64,000 bases of DNA from Pseudomonadales bacterium (lineage in GTDB: Bacteria; Pseudomonadota; Gammaproteobacteria; Pseudomonadales; Azotimanducaceae): positions 34,263 through 98,262 of the forward strand of contig JANQKS010000056.1 of the NCBI GenBank assembly GCA_028281005.1, in the 5' to 3' direction. Below are positions 26,300 to 34,342 of the stretch, piece by piece. Within the stretch, counting starts at the first letter, position 1. Each line of letters opens with the position of its first letter. Under the pieces are notes generated by a model. The model made no database searches. It was not told the DNA's origin and saw only the letters and a list, made by a program, of their open reading frames with translations. The position numbers and the translations under genes were made by a program.

Positions 26300-27268
26300 T
26301 TAAAACAGGTTTGCCCTTGGGGTGTAGTGGGCTTGCAGCCGTTCGACTTCCTCGTCACTGAGGGTCACCTCAACCGCTTCAACCGCGTCTTCAACATGAC
26401 CGGTTTTGCTGGCGCCAATAATCGGCGCGGCAACCACCGGGTTGTGCATGACCCAGGCCAGGGCTACCTGAGCCCGGGGAATGCCGCGCTCCACCGCGAT
26501 ATTGGCCACTTCTTGCGCAATCACTTCATCACGGGAGCGGTCGAAACGCCGCCCTGTGAGCGGGTCGACTTCATGCCGCGGTGTGGACTCATCCCAATCT
26601 CGAGTGAGCAAGCCACGCGCCAAAGGACTGTATGGGATAGCGCCGACGCCCTGATCAGCACACAGGGGTAACATCTCGCGCTCCTCTTCCCGCTGCAGCA
26701 GGCTGTACTGATTCTGCATACTGACAAACTTGGGCCACCCATTGTGTTCCGCCACATACTGCATCTTGCTGAACTGCCAGGCCCACATGGAGGAGGCGCC
26801 GATGTATCGAACCTTACCGGCGCTGATGGCATTTTCGAACGCGCGCATGGTTTCCTCTACCGGCGTGTTTTCGTCAAACCGGTGGATTTGGTACAGATCG
26901 ATGTAGTCGGTTCCTAAGCGCCGTAAGCTGTGGTCCAGCTCGGCCATGATGGACTTGCGAGACAGCCCAAGCGCATTGCGGCCTCGGCGCATGGGGAAAT
27001 AGACCTTTGTGGCAATGACCACGTCGTCACGGTTGGCCATTTCCAATAGCAGTTTGCCGGTAATCGTTTCGCTGGTTCCCTGGCTATAGACATTGGCTGT
27101 ATCAAAGAAATTGATGCCTAACTCCAACGCACGCTCAATGATGGGCCGGCTCTCTGCCTCGTTTAGACTCCAGTCGTGTATCCCCGGCGTTTCTTCGCCG
27201 AAGTTCATGCAGCCCAGACACACTTTAGACACCTCAAGGCCCGAGTGACCCAGTTTGGTATATCTCAT
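26300..27268 (-). CDS. Aldo/keto reductase
   Basis: A 322-residue NADPH-type aldo/keto reductase. The tetrad is visible as Asp and Tyr in NFFDTANVYSQG, Lys in VIATKVYFP and His in LYQIHRFD. The C-terminal GASKTGHVEDAV is the nucleotide-binding loop. Relatives reduce a wide range of aldehydes and ketones (YajO/Tas-like). It is transcribed away from the epimerase gene at 27354 from a shared 85-bp promoter gap containing a strong palindrome. Confidence 0.9.
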   Translation of the reverse strand: MRYTKLGHSGLEVSKVCLGCMNFGEETPGIHDWSLNEAESRPIIERALELGINFFDTANVYSQGTSETITGKLLLEMANRDDVVIATKVYFPMRRGRNALGLSRKSIMAELDHSLRRLGTDYIDLYQIHRFDENTPVEETMRAFENAISAGKVRYIGASSMWAWQFSKMQYVAEHNGWPKFVSMQNQYSLLQREEEREMLPLCADQGVGAIPYSPLARGLLTRDWDESTPRHEVDPLTGRRFDRSRDEVIAQEVANIAVERGIPRAQVALAWVMHNPVVAAPIIGASKTGHVEDAVEAVEVTLSDEEVERLQAHYTPRANLF

Positions 27269-27290
27269 TGCATGCTCTCCAGTCAGCTTT

Positions 27291-27315
27291 TTGTAAGAAA
27301 GCCACTATCTTACAA
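27291..27315. promoter_or_regulatory. Palindrome TTGTAAGA-N9-TCTTACAA in a divergent promoter
   Basis: The two 8-bp arms are exact reverse complements. The site lies between the starts of the aldo/keto reductase (27268, minus) and the epimerase-like gene (27354, plus). The spacing suggests a dimeric repressor acting on both genes. The regulator is not encoded next to it. Confidence 0.5.
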
Positions 27316-27353
27316 TCTTGTCGATTGAAAGTTCTGAGGACCGGGAAGACATC

Positions 27354-28352
27354 ATGAGTACCCACACAACCATCTGTATTGCCGGTGTGAGCGGTTTAGT
27401 AGGCGCCAATCTGACAAAGAAAGCCCTGGAGCTGGGCTACACCGTGCGGGGCACTTTACGGGACAGCAATGACACCACAAAAACCGAACCTCTGATGGCA
27501 TTACCCGGAGCAGCTGAACGTTTGTTACTATTCAGCGCCGATATGGCCATACCCGGTAACTTCGACAACGCTCTGCAAGGGGCTGATGCGGTGTTTATCG
27601 CCTGCTTAATTCCGACTTATGCCGGCCCCAGCGGAAAACCCGCCCGCGACATGGATGATACCGAAGGCGAACGAGACATCGTCATGCCAACGGTTGAGGG
27701 TTGTCTGAATATTCTGCGTTCGGCCGCCGCGGCAGGCATTAAAACAGCCCTGATTTGCAGCAGCACCAGCAGTACCAACCCCAAAGTCCCGGTGGCTAAG
27801 AAGAACGAGATCGACCACTGGTCGGACCGCAACTACCAATACGAACAGAAAAAGTACACGTCAGCTGCAAAGACGGTAATGGAGGCAGCCGCCATGGAAT
27901 TTGCTGACGCCCACGGCATGCGTTTGTGCATCTTTCTCCCTACTCTAATGCTCGGCCCTGCGGTCCTGCCGACACATGCAAAGACCGGGTTCCAAGGGAT
28001 GTTGCGCAAAATGCTGCAGGGAGAAGCGCCCCGCCATCAGCAAGTGCCCAACGATTCGTCTTCGATGATTCACGTGGAAGATCTGGCTAAGCTATTTTTT
28101 GCCGCCTATGCAGATCCGCAAGCCCAGGGCCGCTATTTCGGCGTGTACGACAGTTGGCATTTTCAGGATATCTACGCAGAGTTGGCAAAACTGTTACCAG
28201 ACGCACCCATGCCCGCGCCGCTCCAAGCAACACCGGTCGCTCCAACCGGATTTGATTTCACACGCCGCGATAGCTTAGGGGTTCACTTGCGTGATATTCC
28301 CACCATACTTCGAGAAACCATCGACAGTATGCGTTCACAGGAGACACCTTGA
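27354..28352 (+). CDS. NAD-dependent epimerase/dehydratase-like (extended SDR) protein
   Basis: A 332-residue extended SDR. The Rossmann motif is at the N-terminus (CIAGVSGLVGANL, GxxGxxG type); the SSTSSTN segment carries the catalytic Ser and Thr, and YEQKK gives the Tyr-Lys pair. The sequence is closest in style to dihydroflavonol reductase/cinnamyl-type reductases that act on ketones or aldehydes. Translation begins at ATG 27354; the frame is open 12 codons further up. It shares a promoter region with the aldo/keto reductase and overlaps the next gene by 4 bp. Confidence 0.8.
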   Translation: MSTHTTICIAGVSGLVGANLTKKALELGYTVRGTLRDSNDTTKTEPLMALPGAAERLLLFSADMAIPGNFDNALQGADAVFIACLIPTYAGPSGKPARDMDDTEGERDIVMPTVEGCLNILRSAAAAGIKTALICSSTSSTNPKVPVAKKNEIDHWSDRNYQYEQKKYTSAAKTVMEAAAMEFADAHGMRLCIFLPTLMLGPAVLPTHAKTGFQGMLRKMLQGEAPRHQQVPNDSSSMIHVEDLAKLFFAAYADPQAQGRYFGVYDSWHFQDIYAELAKLLPDAPMPAPLQATPVAPTGFDFTRRDSLGVHLRDIPTILRETIDSMRSQETP

Positions 28353-28798
28353 ACATTTGCAAACAACGCTTGCGCATTGCCATTTCAGTTTTGCTCCTAA
28401 GCACCCTGGTCAGTGGTTGCAGCGCCCTCAATAATAGAGTCATCCAAGACCTGCAGAACAACCCCGAAGGTAAACGTGCTGAAGAAGTGTTGCTACTCAC
28501 GCTTCCGGACGGCCAGCGTTTACCAGTCAACTACATCACCTGTGGGCAATGGGCCTTCATCGGCGCTGACGGCCGTTGGTGGCGTCAACTTCGTGAGCCG
28601 GTGAAAGTAACGGCCCTGATAAAAGGTGTAGAGCTGCAGGGTGTGGGCCAAGCCATTCGCGACGATGCCGCCAAGCGAAAGCGCGTGTTTAAAGAGTTAC
28701 GGCCGCTGTGGCCCACCTGGCTGCCTCAGTCCCTGGGCGGCGTTCTTGTACAGCTGCAATTGGCCGCTACAACCGAAAGCAACTGTCCGCTGCTGTAG
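28349..28798 (+). CDS. Lipoprotein with a nitroreductase-like (Ddn) split-barrel segment
   Basis: A 149-residue protein beginning at TTG inside the stop of the upstream gene (TTGA overlap). The signal ends in a lipobox LVSGCS (Cys 24). The following region, VLLLTLPDGQRLPVNYITCGQWAFIG with WWRQLREPVKVTALIKG, resembles the split-barrel fold of deazaflavin (F420)- or FMN-dependent nitroreductase/Ddn-type proteins. A lipid-anchored member is unusual. Function is inferred only from this resemblance. Confidence 0.6.
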   Translation: MNICKQRLRIAISVLLLSTLVSGCSALNNRVIQDLQNNPEGKRAEEVLLLTLPDGQRLPVNYITCGQWAFIGADGRWWRQLREPVKVTALIKGVELQGVGQAIRDDAAKRKRVFKELRPLWPTWLPQSLGGVLVQLQLAATTESNCPLL

Positions 28799-28837
28799 AC
28801 TGCGCCGCTCAGGGCGACAATTACCCAGCCCTTGGTT

Positions 28838-29656
28838 TTACTGGCCTAGCGTCGCCAGCAGATGGCGCACATCGTATTCTTCATCACCTTCATAACGTGG
28901 CGCATACGCCTCAAAGGCTTGCTTGATCTCCGCATAACGCTGCTCGATGTGCACCATGTTGTAGGCATGAGACACGATATAGAAACGCCCATCCGCGATC
29001 TGCTTGAGCACAACCGCCGCAAACTGATCCGCATCCATCGCCAGATGCCCAACCGCTTCCGTCATCCCGGTGCTCACGAAGCCCGGGTTGATCAGGCCAA
29101 CGTTGATATAGTCAGGCATTTGTTCACGTAGATTGTCCGTTAAACCCAACACGGCGTGTTTGCTTGCGATGTAAGCGGCATTGTTGGGCACGGCGTTAAA
29201 CAACGCGTTTTCGGAGCCCGTGTTGTAAATACCCGCAGGCGTTCCCTGCTCAATTAAGCGCTGCCCAAATACCTTGCAACCATGCCAGACGCCAAAGAAG
29301 TTAACGTCGAACACCTCATGCAAATCTTCCATCGAGGTATCTACCACAGGACTATGTCCAATGCTGATGCCCGCGTTGTTAAACACCATGTCCACGCCGC
29401 CAAACGTTTCCCAGACGTGATCCGCCAGCTGCTCAACTTGTTCAAGGCGAGTGACATCACAAGTCTGAGAGGTGGCGTCGACGCCTAACTCCTGCAATTT
29501 CTGCACTGCTGCGGCAAGGCGTGACTCATTCGGTTCCGCAATCATGATTCTACACCCCAGCTGCCCCAGGCCTTTGGCCAACGCAAAACCGATACCGGAG
29601 GCACCGCCGGTGATAACCACACGCCTATTACTCAATTCAAACAATTCAGATCCCAT
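28838..29656 (-). CDS. SDR family oxidoreductase
   Basis: A 272-residue short-chain dehydrogenase with TGGASGIG at 16-23, NNAG near 92, the Ser of the NTGSEN region and YIASK as the active site. AEPN after beta-2 ends in a non-Asp residue, so cofactor preference is unclear. It is transcribed away from the LLM operon at 29802, and one of the four 18-bp operator sites lies 40 bp upstream of its start. It therefore probably belongs to the same regulon. Confidence 0.85.
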   Translation of the reverse strand: MGSELFELSNRRVVITGGASGIGFALAKGLGQLGCRIMIAEPNESRLAAAVQKLQELGVDATSQTCDVTRLEQVEQLADHVWETFGGVDMVFNNAGISIGHSPVVDTSMEDLHEVFDVNFFGVWHGCKVFGQRLIEQGTPAGIYNTGSENALFNAVPNNAAYIASKHAVLGLTDNLREQMPDYINVGLINPGFVSTGMTEAVGHLAMDADQFAAVVLKQIADGRFYIVSHAYNMVHIEQRYAEIKQAFEAYAPRYEGDEEYDVRHLLATLGQ

Positions 29657-29695
29657 AGCGTTACCTCCAAATCTTATTGATCAGTCCGAGCTTTA

Positions 29696-29713
29696 TTGAT
29701 TATTCAACCAATG
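29696..29713. promoter_or_regulatory. 18-bp operator site A of the catabolic regulon
   Basis: ATTGATTATTCAACCAAT is a 7-4-7 imperfect palindrome in the 145-bp gap between the divergent SDR gene and the LLM operon. It shares 11 fixed positions with sites B, C and D. Confidence 0.7.
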
Positions 29714-29801
29714 AATGCAAGTATCGAAAGAACAGACGCCGTAAAGACCTGTGGCGCAAACACAAATTTGCGAGCCAGTTAGCCGCTAGCGGATACCCTC
29801 T

Positions 29802-30839
29802 ATGAAACTTGCCATCGAAATAGGCAGCGCACAGCCGAACACCTTAGACCTGATCACCCAGTGGGTACAACTGGCTGAACGTGTAGGTGTGGATATGGCT
29901 TTCAGCGCCGAAGCCTGGTGGAGTGACGCGGTTACACCATTGGCTTATATGGCTGACAAAACCGAGCGTATCAAGCTCGCCACCGGGATTATGCAGGTCA
30001 CCGCCCGCACACCTGCGATGACCGCCATGACGGCATTGACGCTACATGACCTCACCGGCGGACGCCTTATCCTCGGGTTGGGCGCGAGCGGACCCCAGGT
30101 CGTGGAAGGCCTGCACGGGGTGCGTTATCACCCTCCCCTGTCGCGCCTCAAGGAAACTGTCGAGATCTGCCGCATGATCTTCGCCGGAGAAAAAGTGAAC
30201 TACCAAGGTAAGGTATTTCAACTGCCTCTACCGGGCAGTGAAGGCAAAGCCATTCGCATTGCCCACGAACCCGCAGAGATCCCCATTTATCTGGCCACCC
30301 TGGGACCAAACGCGCTGCGCTTTACAGGTGCGGCTGCCAATGGCTGGCTGGGCACCTCGTTTTCACCGGACCACCCCCAGGCGCACATGGATTATCTGGC
30401 GGCAGGTGCCGCGGATGCGGGTAGGTCACTTAATGAAGTGGACCTGTGTGTGTCGGTACGTATAGAAATCGGCGACAACGTTCAGCAGATGATAGAGCAG
30501 CGCAAACAGGGTGTTGCGTTCAACATGGGCGGCATGGGGTCTGCCACCACAAATTTTTACAACGATGCGTTTAAACGTGCAGGTTACGAAGAAGACGCCC
30601 GTGCCATTCAAGCCCTGTGGATCGACGGTAAACGCGACGAGGCAGCAAAACGTGTGCCGGATGCCATGGTGACGGAGTTTCAGGCCTTGGGGACCCGCGA
30701 TATGGTGCGCGAACGTTTGCGCAAATACAAAGACGTGGGCGTCACCACATTAAAGCTGGGGCTCGACAGCGCGGGACCGTTGGGTCCAAAACGTTTCGAG
30801 CTGCTGGAAAACATCGTCGACCTAGTGAAGGACCTGTAG
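29802..30839 (+). CDS. LLM-class (luciferase-like) F420- or FMN-dependent oxidoreductase
   Basis: A 345-residue TIM-barrel protein of the luciferase-like family. The GLGASGPQVVEG motif is the cofactor-phosphate loop usual in F420-dependent LLM enzymes; ATGIMQVTARTPAMTAM is also characteristic. In gammaproteobacteria FMN is a reasonable alternative since F420 is uncommon. It begins an operon with GST (0 bp gap), a second LLM protein and fghA. The substrate is unknown. Monooxygenase or dehydrogenase chemistry on a hydrophobic compound is likely. Confidence 0.85.
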   Translation: MKLAIEIGSAQPNTLDLITQWVQLAERVGVDMAFSAEAWWSDAVTPLAYMADKTERIKLATGIMQVTARTPAMTAMTALTLHDLTGGRLILGLGASGPQVVEGLHGVRYHPPLSRLKETVEICRMIFAGEKVNYQGKVFQLPLPGSEGKAIRIAHEPAEIPIYLATLGPNALRFTGAAANGWLGTSFSPDHPQAHMDYLAAGAADAGRSLNEVDLCVSVRIEIGDNVQQMIEQRKQGVAFNMGGMGSATTNFYNDAFKRAGYEEDARAIQALWIDGKRDEAAKRVPDAMVTEFQALGTRDMVRERLRKYKDVGVTTLKLGLDSAGPLGPKRFELLENIVDLVKDL

Positions 30840-31472
30840 ATGAAACTATATATGGTGCCGTTAGCGCCGAACCCCACCAAAGTCATGCTTTATATCGCCG
30901 AGCGAGCCGAGCTTGGCACACAGATGGACATCGAGCAGATTGTGGTCAACACCGTAAAGGGGCGCCACAAAGAACCCGAACACTTGGCACGTAACCCCTT
31001 CGGTACCGTACCCACTCTGGAATTGGATGACGGCACCTATCTGGTGGAATCGCTGGCAATCATAGAATACCTGGAAGACAAGTTTCCCGACGGTGCCCTG
31101 CTGGAAGGCAGCCCAGAGCAGCGCGGTAAATCCCGAGACGTGGAGCGGGTTGTCGATCTGCGGCTCGCCGGACCGATGGGCGCTTACGGCCATGCGGTCA
31201 ATTCACCGCTCGGCTACCCCAAGGACGATGCCAAAGCCGCGCAGATGGAGGCGGCTATGCAAAAACCGTTGGACTATCTCGAAGACTTGCTAGGGGATGC
31301 ACGACCTTTGTTGCTCGGCGAGCGTGTATCCATCGCAGACTGCACCTTGCAGGCTTCGCTGCAGTTTATGAGGTACGTCGAAGTGGACGTCTTCGGTGAC
31401 CGCCCCAAGCTGCGAGCTTGGGATGAAAGATATCGGGAACGACCCGCGGCGCAATTGGTGCTCAGGTGGTAG
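30840..31472 (+). CDS. Glutathione S-transferase family protein
   Basis: A 210-residue GST. The thioredoxin-fold half has the cis-Pro motif FGTVPTLELDDG followed by LVESLAIIEYLEDK, which binds glutathione. The C-terminal helical half has SIADCTLQASLQF, the usual N-capping motif. It starts on the base after the LLM stop and is thus translated with it. Coupled to a flavin enzyme and to S-formylglutathione hydrolase, it suggests a glutathione-conjugated intermediate. Confidence 0.88.
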   Translation: MKLYMVPLAPNPTKVMLYIAERAELGTQMDIEQIVVNTVKGRHKEPEHLARNPFGTVPTLELDDGTYLVESLAIIEYLEDKFPDGALLEGSPEQRGKSRDVERVVDLRLAGPMGAYGHAVNSPLGYPKDDAKAAQMEAAMQKPLDYLEDLLGDARPLLLGERVSIADCTLQASLQFMRYVEVDVFGDRPKLRAWDERYRERPAAQLVLRW

Positions 31473-31491
31473 TCAAGTGATAGTCAAGTGG
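31470..31491. repeat. 11-bp tandem duplication spanning the GST stop codon
   Basis: TAGTCAAGTGA (31470-31480) is followed directly by TAGTCAAGTGG, starting with the stop TAG itself. Confidence 0.6.
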
Positions 31492-31535
31492 AAGTTAGTT
31501 GGTAGACAGGTGCTAAAAAGACGCAGGGAAATTAC

Positions 31536-32291
31536 ATGAGACTGGGCGCACTGCTTGGGCCAATCGAAGATATCACCCGTCCTGACAGCCTGGCTGATCA
31601 GGCTCGCAGCTTGGAAGGTGAGGGATATGCCAGCCTGTGGACCGCCCAGGCCGTGGGGCGTGGATTTATGATGACCGACCCCTTTGTCACGCTGTCCATC
31701 GCCGCCGCGGTGACCAAGGAGGTTGAGTTGGGCACAGCAATTCTCCAACTGCCCTTTTACGCCACCGCCGACGTTGCCCTTAAATCATTTTCTTTAATGC
31801 AAGCCAGCGGCAATCGTTTGTTGTTGGGTCTCGGTGCGGGTTCCACCGAGTCGGATCATGAGGCTCACCACAGCAACTTCGACCAGAGATTTCGCACCTT
31901 CAACGCCAAACTGGCAGACCTGCAGAACACCTTTGCCACCGGGCAATGTAACGGTGTCGACCTGGCACCCTGGGAACACGTACAGGGCGGTCCTCCACTA
32001 ATCTACGGTACTTGGGGCGCGGGCGTGGCCCGAGCCGCCAGCGAGTTTGATGCCTGGATAGGATCCGCCATGCATCGTTCCATAGAGCAGCTCGAAGAAG
32101 CGATCACCGGTTACCGCGCGGCTGGCGGTCAACGCGCCATCGCAACGACCATTGTGCTCTCCCGCGAGACTGACCTGGGAGAATTGGGTGACTTTTTGGC
32201 GCGCCTCGCAGAGGCAAGCTTTGACGACGCGATAGTGATGTTTACACCCGGCGCACCGGACCCTGCAGCGGTCAGAAATCTCTTGGGCTGA
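31536..32291 (+). CDS. Second LLM-class oxidoreductase, short
   Basis: A 251-residue luciferase-like protein, shorter than the first by about 95 residues, with LLLGLGAGSTESDHEAHHSN as its phosphate loop and LGTAILQLPFYATADVAL as a typical barrel strand. An AGGGAAAT region precedes the ATG. Its loss of the C-terminal part is shared with several small LLM proteins. It may form a partner or alternative enzyme to the first LLM protein. The 63-bp gap after GST holds a small tandem duplication. Confidence 0.78.
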   Translation: MRLGALLGPIEDITRPDSLADQARSLEGEGYASLWTAQAVGRGFMMTDPFVTLSIAAAVTKEVELGTAILQLPFYATADVALKSFSLMQASGNRLLLGLGAGSTESDHEAHHSNFDQRFRTFNAKLADLQNTFATGQCNGVDLAPWEHVQGGPPLIYGTWGAGVARAASEFDAWIGSAMHRSIEQLEEAITGYRAAGGQRAIATTIVLSRETDLGELGDFLARLAEASFDDAIVMFTPGAPDPAAVRNLLG

Positions 32292-32311
32292 CTGGACTGA
32301 CTGGACTGACT
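32288..32311. repeat. 9-bp tandem duplication spanning the LLM stop codon
   Basis: CTGACTGGA occurs at 32288 and 32297, with a third partial copy from 32306. The first copy contains the stop TGA. Confidence 0.6.
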
Positions 32312-32329
32312 TAAGAGGACCGGAGCATC

Positions 32330-33160
32330 ATGGACATTGAAGTGGTATCCGCAAGCCGTGTATTTGACGGCACACAACGGACCTACCGCCACTCGTCATC
32401 CGCCTTAAACTGTGCGATGAACTTTGCTGTGTATGCGCCGGACCAGGCCAGCGGGGCCGCACTTTTCTGGCTGTCGGGTCTGACTTGTACAGAAGAGAAC
32501 TTCATCACCAAGGCCGGTGCACAGCGGGTCGCTGCGGAACTCGGGCTGACCATAATTGCACCAGACACTTCGCCACGGGGGGAGTTGATCCCGGATGACC
32601 CAGAAGGCGCCTATGACTTCGGATTAGGAGCAGGTTTTTATGTGAATGCCACCGAAGCGCCCTGGGTGGAGCACTATCACATGCGCGACTACGTGGAGAC
32701 TGAGCTTTACGAGCTGTTGGTCGCTGAGCTCGGTATCGACCGCTCGCAAATTGGTATCAGCGGCCACAGTATGGGTGGTCACGGAGCGCTTACCCTGGCT
32801 TTAAGGTCGCCGGATAAGTTTAGGTCTGTATCCGCGTTTGCACCAATCTGCTCACCCACACAATGCCCTTGGGGCCACAAAGCCTTGCGCGGCTATTTAG
32901 GTAAAGATACTGCGGCGTGGCGCCAATACGACGCCTGCACGCTCATTGAGGACGGCGCTTCAACGAATGCCATCTTGGTGGACCAGGGCACCGCGGACGG
33001 GTTTTTGGAAGATCAGCTGAAGCCTGAGTTGCTGGCGCGGGCCTGTACCGCAGCAAACATTGATCTCACCCTGCGTATGCAGCCGGGTTTTGATCATAGC
33101 TACTACTTCATCTCTACGTTTATTGAGGATCACCTGCGTTGGCACGCCGCGCGACTTTAA
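32330..33160 (+). CDS. fghA: S-formylglutathione hydrolase
   Basis: A 276-residue alpha/beta-hydrolase of the esterase D group. Nucleophile motif GHSMGGHGAL near 144-153, Asp in VDQGTADGFL and His in GFDHSYYF give the triad; FWLSGLTCTEENFITKAG is the family's opening signature. It hydrolyses S-formylglutathione to formate and glutathione, the second step of glutathione-dependent formaldehyde oxidation. The usual partner, an S-(hydroxymethyl)glutathione dehydrogenase, is not in the window. As the last gene of the LLM/GST operon it may remove formaldehyde from demethylation or act as a glutathione thioesterase. Confidence 0.92.
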   Translation: MDIEVVSASRVFDGTQRTYRHSSSALNCAMNFAVYAPDQASGAALFWLSGLTCTEENFITKAGAQRVAAELGLTIIAPDTSPRGELIPDDPEGAYDFGLGAGFYVNATEAPWVEHYHMRDYVETELYELLVAELGIDRSQIGISGHSMGGHGALTLALRSPDKFRSVSAFAPICSPTQCPWGHKALRGYLGKDTAAWRQYDACTLIEDGASTNAILVDQGTADGFLEDQLKPELLARACTAANIDLTLRMQPGFDHSYYFISTFIEDHLRWHAARL

Positions 33161-33244
33161 ACTGCGGCCAGCCCGTTTAAACGCCGCAACAAATGGGCAA
33201 AACTCGCTCAATTGAGCTGTACAGCTGACCATCATCACCCTTTT

Positions 33245-33262
33245 ATTGATTGACAAACCAAT
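33245..33262. promoter_or_regulatory. 18-bp operator site B, over the -35 box of the MaoC operon
   Basis: ATTGATTGACAAACCAAT is the second copy of the shared site. It contains a consensus -35 box (see the promoter at 33250-33279), so a bound dimer should block RNA polymerase. Confidence 0.72.
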
Positions 33263-33279
33263 AAGTTTTTCGGTAAAAC
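33250..33279 (+). promoter_or_regulatory. Sigma-70-type promoter of the MaoC-lyase operon
   Basis: TTGACA at 33250-33255 and TAAAAC at 33274-33279 are 18 bp apart. The gene start is at 33307, with a GAGGA ribosome site before it. Confidence 0.6.
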
Positions 33280-33306
33280 ATACCTTCTTTGATGAGGACA
33301 ACCCGC

Positions 33307-33840
33307 ATGAGCGAATTTGAAGAAATGCTGGAGTCGGCCGTGCTGCGGAAACGCGGCCAGGGCTACCACGATTTTGAGGTCGGAGAGACCATTCACCACC
33401 ACTGGGGCCGCACCATCACCGAAGCGGACGCCATCCAATTTTGCCATTTGACGCTGGCTTACAACCCACTTTATTTCAATCGCGAGTATGCAAAAGCACT
33501 GGGCCATCCCGACATCGTGGTGAACCCTCAATTGGTGTTCAACGTCATTTTGGGCTTAAGCGTCGAAGTGTGCTCCGAAGGTCTGGGCGGACCTTTCTTA
33601 GGCGTCTACGACCTTAAGTATCTGGAGCCCGTGTATCCCGGCGACACGCTCACGGCGGTCTCCATCACCGAAGCCAAACGCCTGTCTGAGTCGTCCGAAG
33701 GCCGCGGCGTGGTCACCTGGTTTAACGAAGGCTTCAACCAACACGGCCGCAAGGTCATCGAATTTCGCCGTTCCAACCTGGCCATTTGGAAAGGTCAGAT
33801 GGGTGGCGCAAAAATCAAAAAGGAGTCGAACGATGGATAA
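33307..33840 (+). CDS. MaoC-like hot-dog dehydratase, first of a pair
   Basis: A 177-residue hot-dog protein. It begins FHDFEVGE-like (residues near 20, YHDFEVGETIHHHWGRTIT). The canonical R-hydratase signature, Asp-x-Asn-Pro-x-His, reads LAYNPLYFN here, so both catalytic positions are replaced. This is known in non-catalytic halves of heterodimeric hydratases and in mesaconyl-CoA-type hydratases. It overlaps its partner by 8 bp. Together they probably build one double-hot-dog hydratase acting on an enoyl-CoA before the lyase step. Confidence 0.8.
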   Translation: MSEFEEMLESAVLRKRGQGYHDFEVGETIHHHWGRTITEADAIQFCHLTLAYNPLYFNREYAKALGHPDIVVNPQLVFNVILGLSVEVCSEGLGGPFLGVYDLKYLEPVYPGDTLTAVSITEAKRLSESSEGRGVVTWFNEGFNQHGRKVIEFRRSNLAIWKGQMGGAKIKKESNDG

Positions 33841-34321
33841 AGCCGCACTCGCCAGACTAACCAGCTCAGACAATTACTTCGAAGACTTTGAGGTTGGGCA
33901 GACCATCCGCCACGCCCGTGGCAAAACCATGACCGCTTTAGAAAACGTCAACATCACCAACATGGTGATGAACACCGCTCAAGGTCATTTCAATGAAGAC
34001 CAGATGTCAAAAACCCCGGTGGGCAAAATCCTTTGTTATGGCGGGGTGAATTTCTCCCTGGTGCTGGGCCTTGCTTCCCAGGATACCGTTGAAAACGCCA
34101 TCGCCGAACTGGGACTGAATAACATCCAATTGAAGACCATGGTGTTCCATGGCGACACGCTTTATGCCTACTCCCGAGTGCTGGAAAAGCGCGAAAGCGA
34201 CCGCGAAGACGCTGGCATCGTGGTGTTTAAACACTGGGGCGTCAATCAGAACAAAGAGCTGGTGGCCGAAGTGGAACGCACCGCCTTGATCAAAAAGAAG
34301 AGCCACTGGCTCACAGACTAA
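33833..34321 (+). CDS. MaoC-like hot-dog dehydratase, second of a pair (mesaconyl-CoA hydratase-like)
   Basis: A 162-residue protein starting at ATG 33833 inside the end of its partner, after AAGGAG. Its opening NYFEDFEVGQTIRHARGKTM closely resembles the N-terminal half of mesaconyl-CoA hydratase/beta-methylmalyl-CoA dehydratase as I recall it. The position of the signature His is kept (NTAQGHFN) while the Asp is Asn. Paired with the first MaoC protein and followed by an Mcl1-like lyase, it most likely hydrates a mesaconyl-CoA-type branched enoyl-CoA diacid. Homology recalled from memory, not aligned. Confidence 0.8.
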   Translation: MDKAALARLTSSDNYFEDFEVGQTIRHARGKTMTALENVNITNMVMNTAQGHFNEDQMSKTPVGKILCYGGVNFSLVLGLASQDTVENAIAELGLNNIQLKTMVFHGDTLYAYSRVLEKRESDREDAGIVVFKHWGVNQNKELVAEVERTALIKKKSHWLTD

Positions 34322-34342
34322 CACCGCATCAGGAGACTTAAG

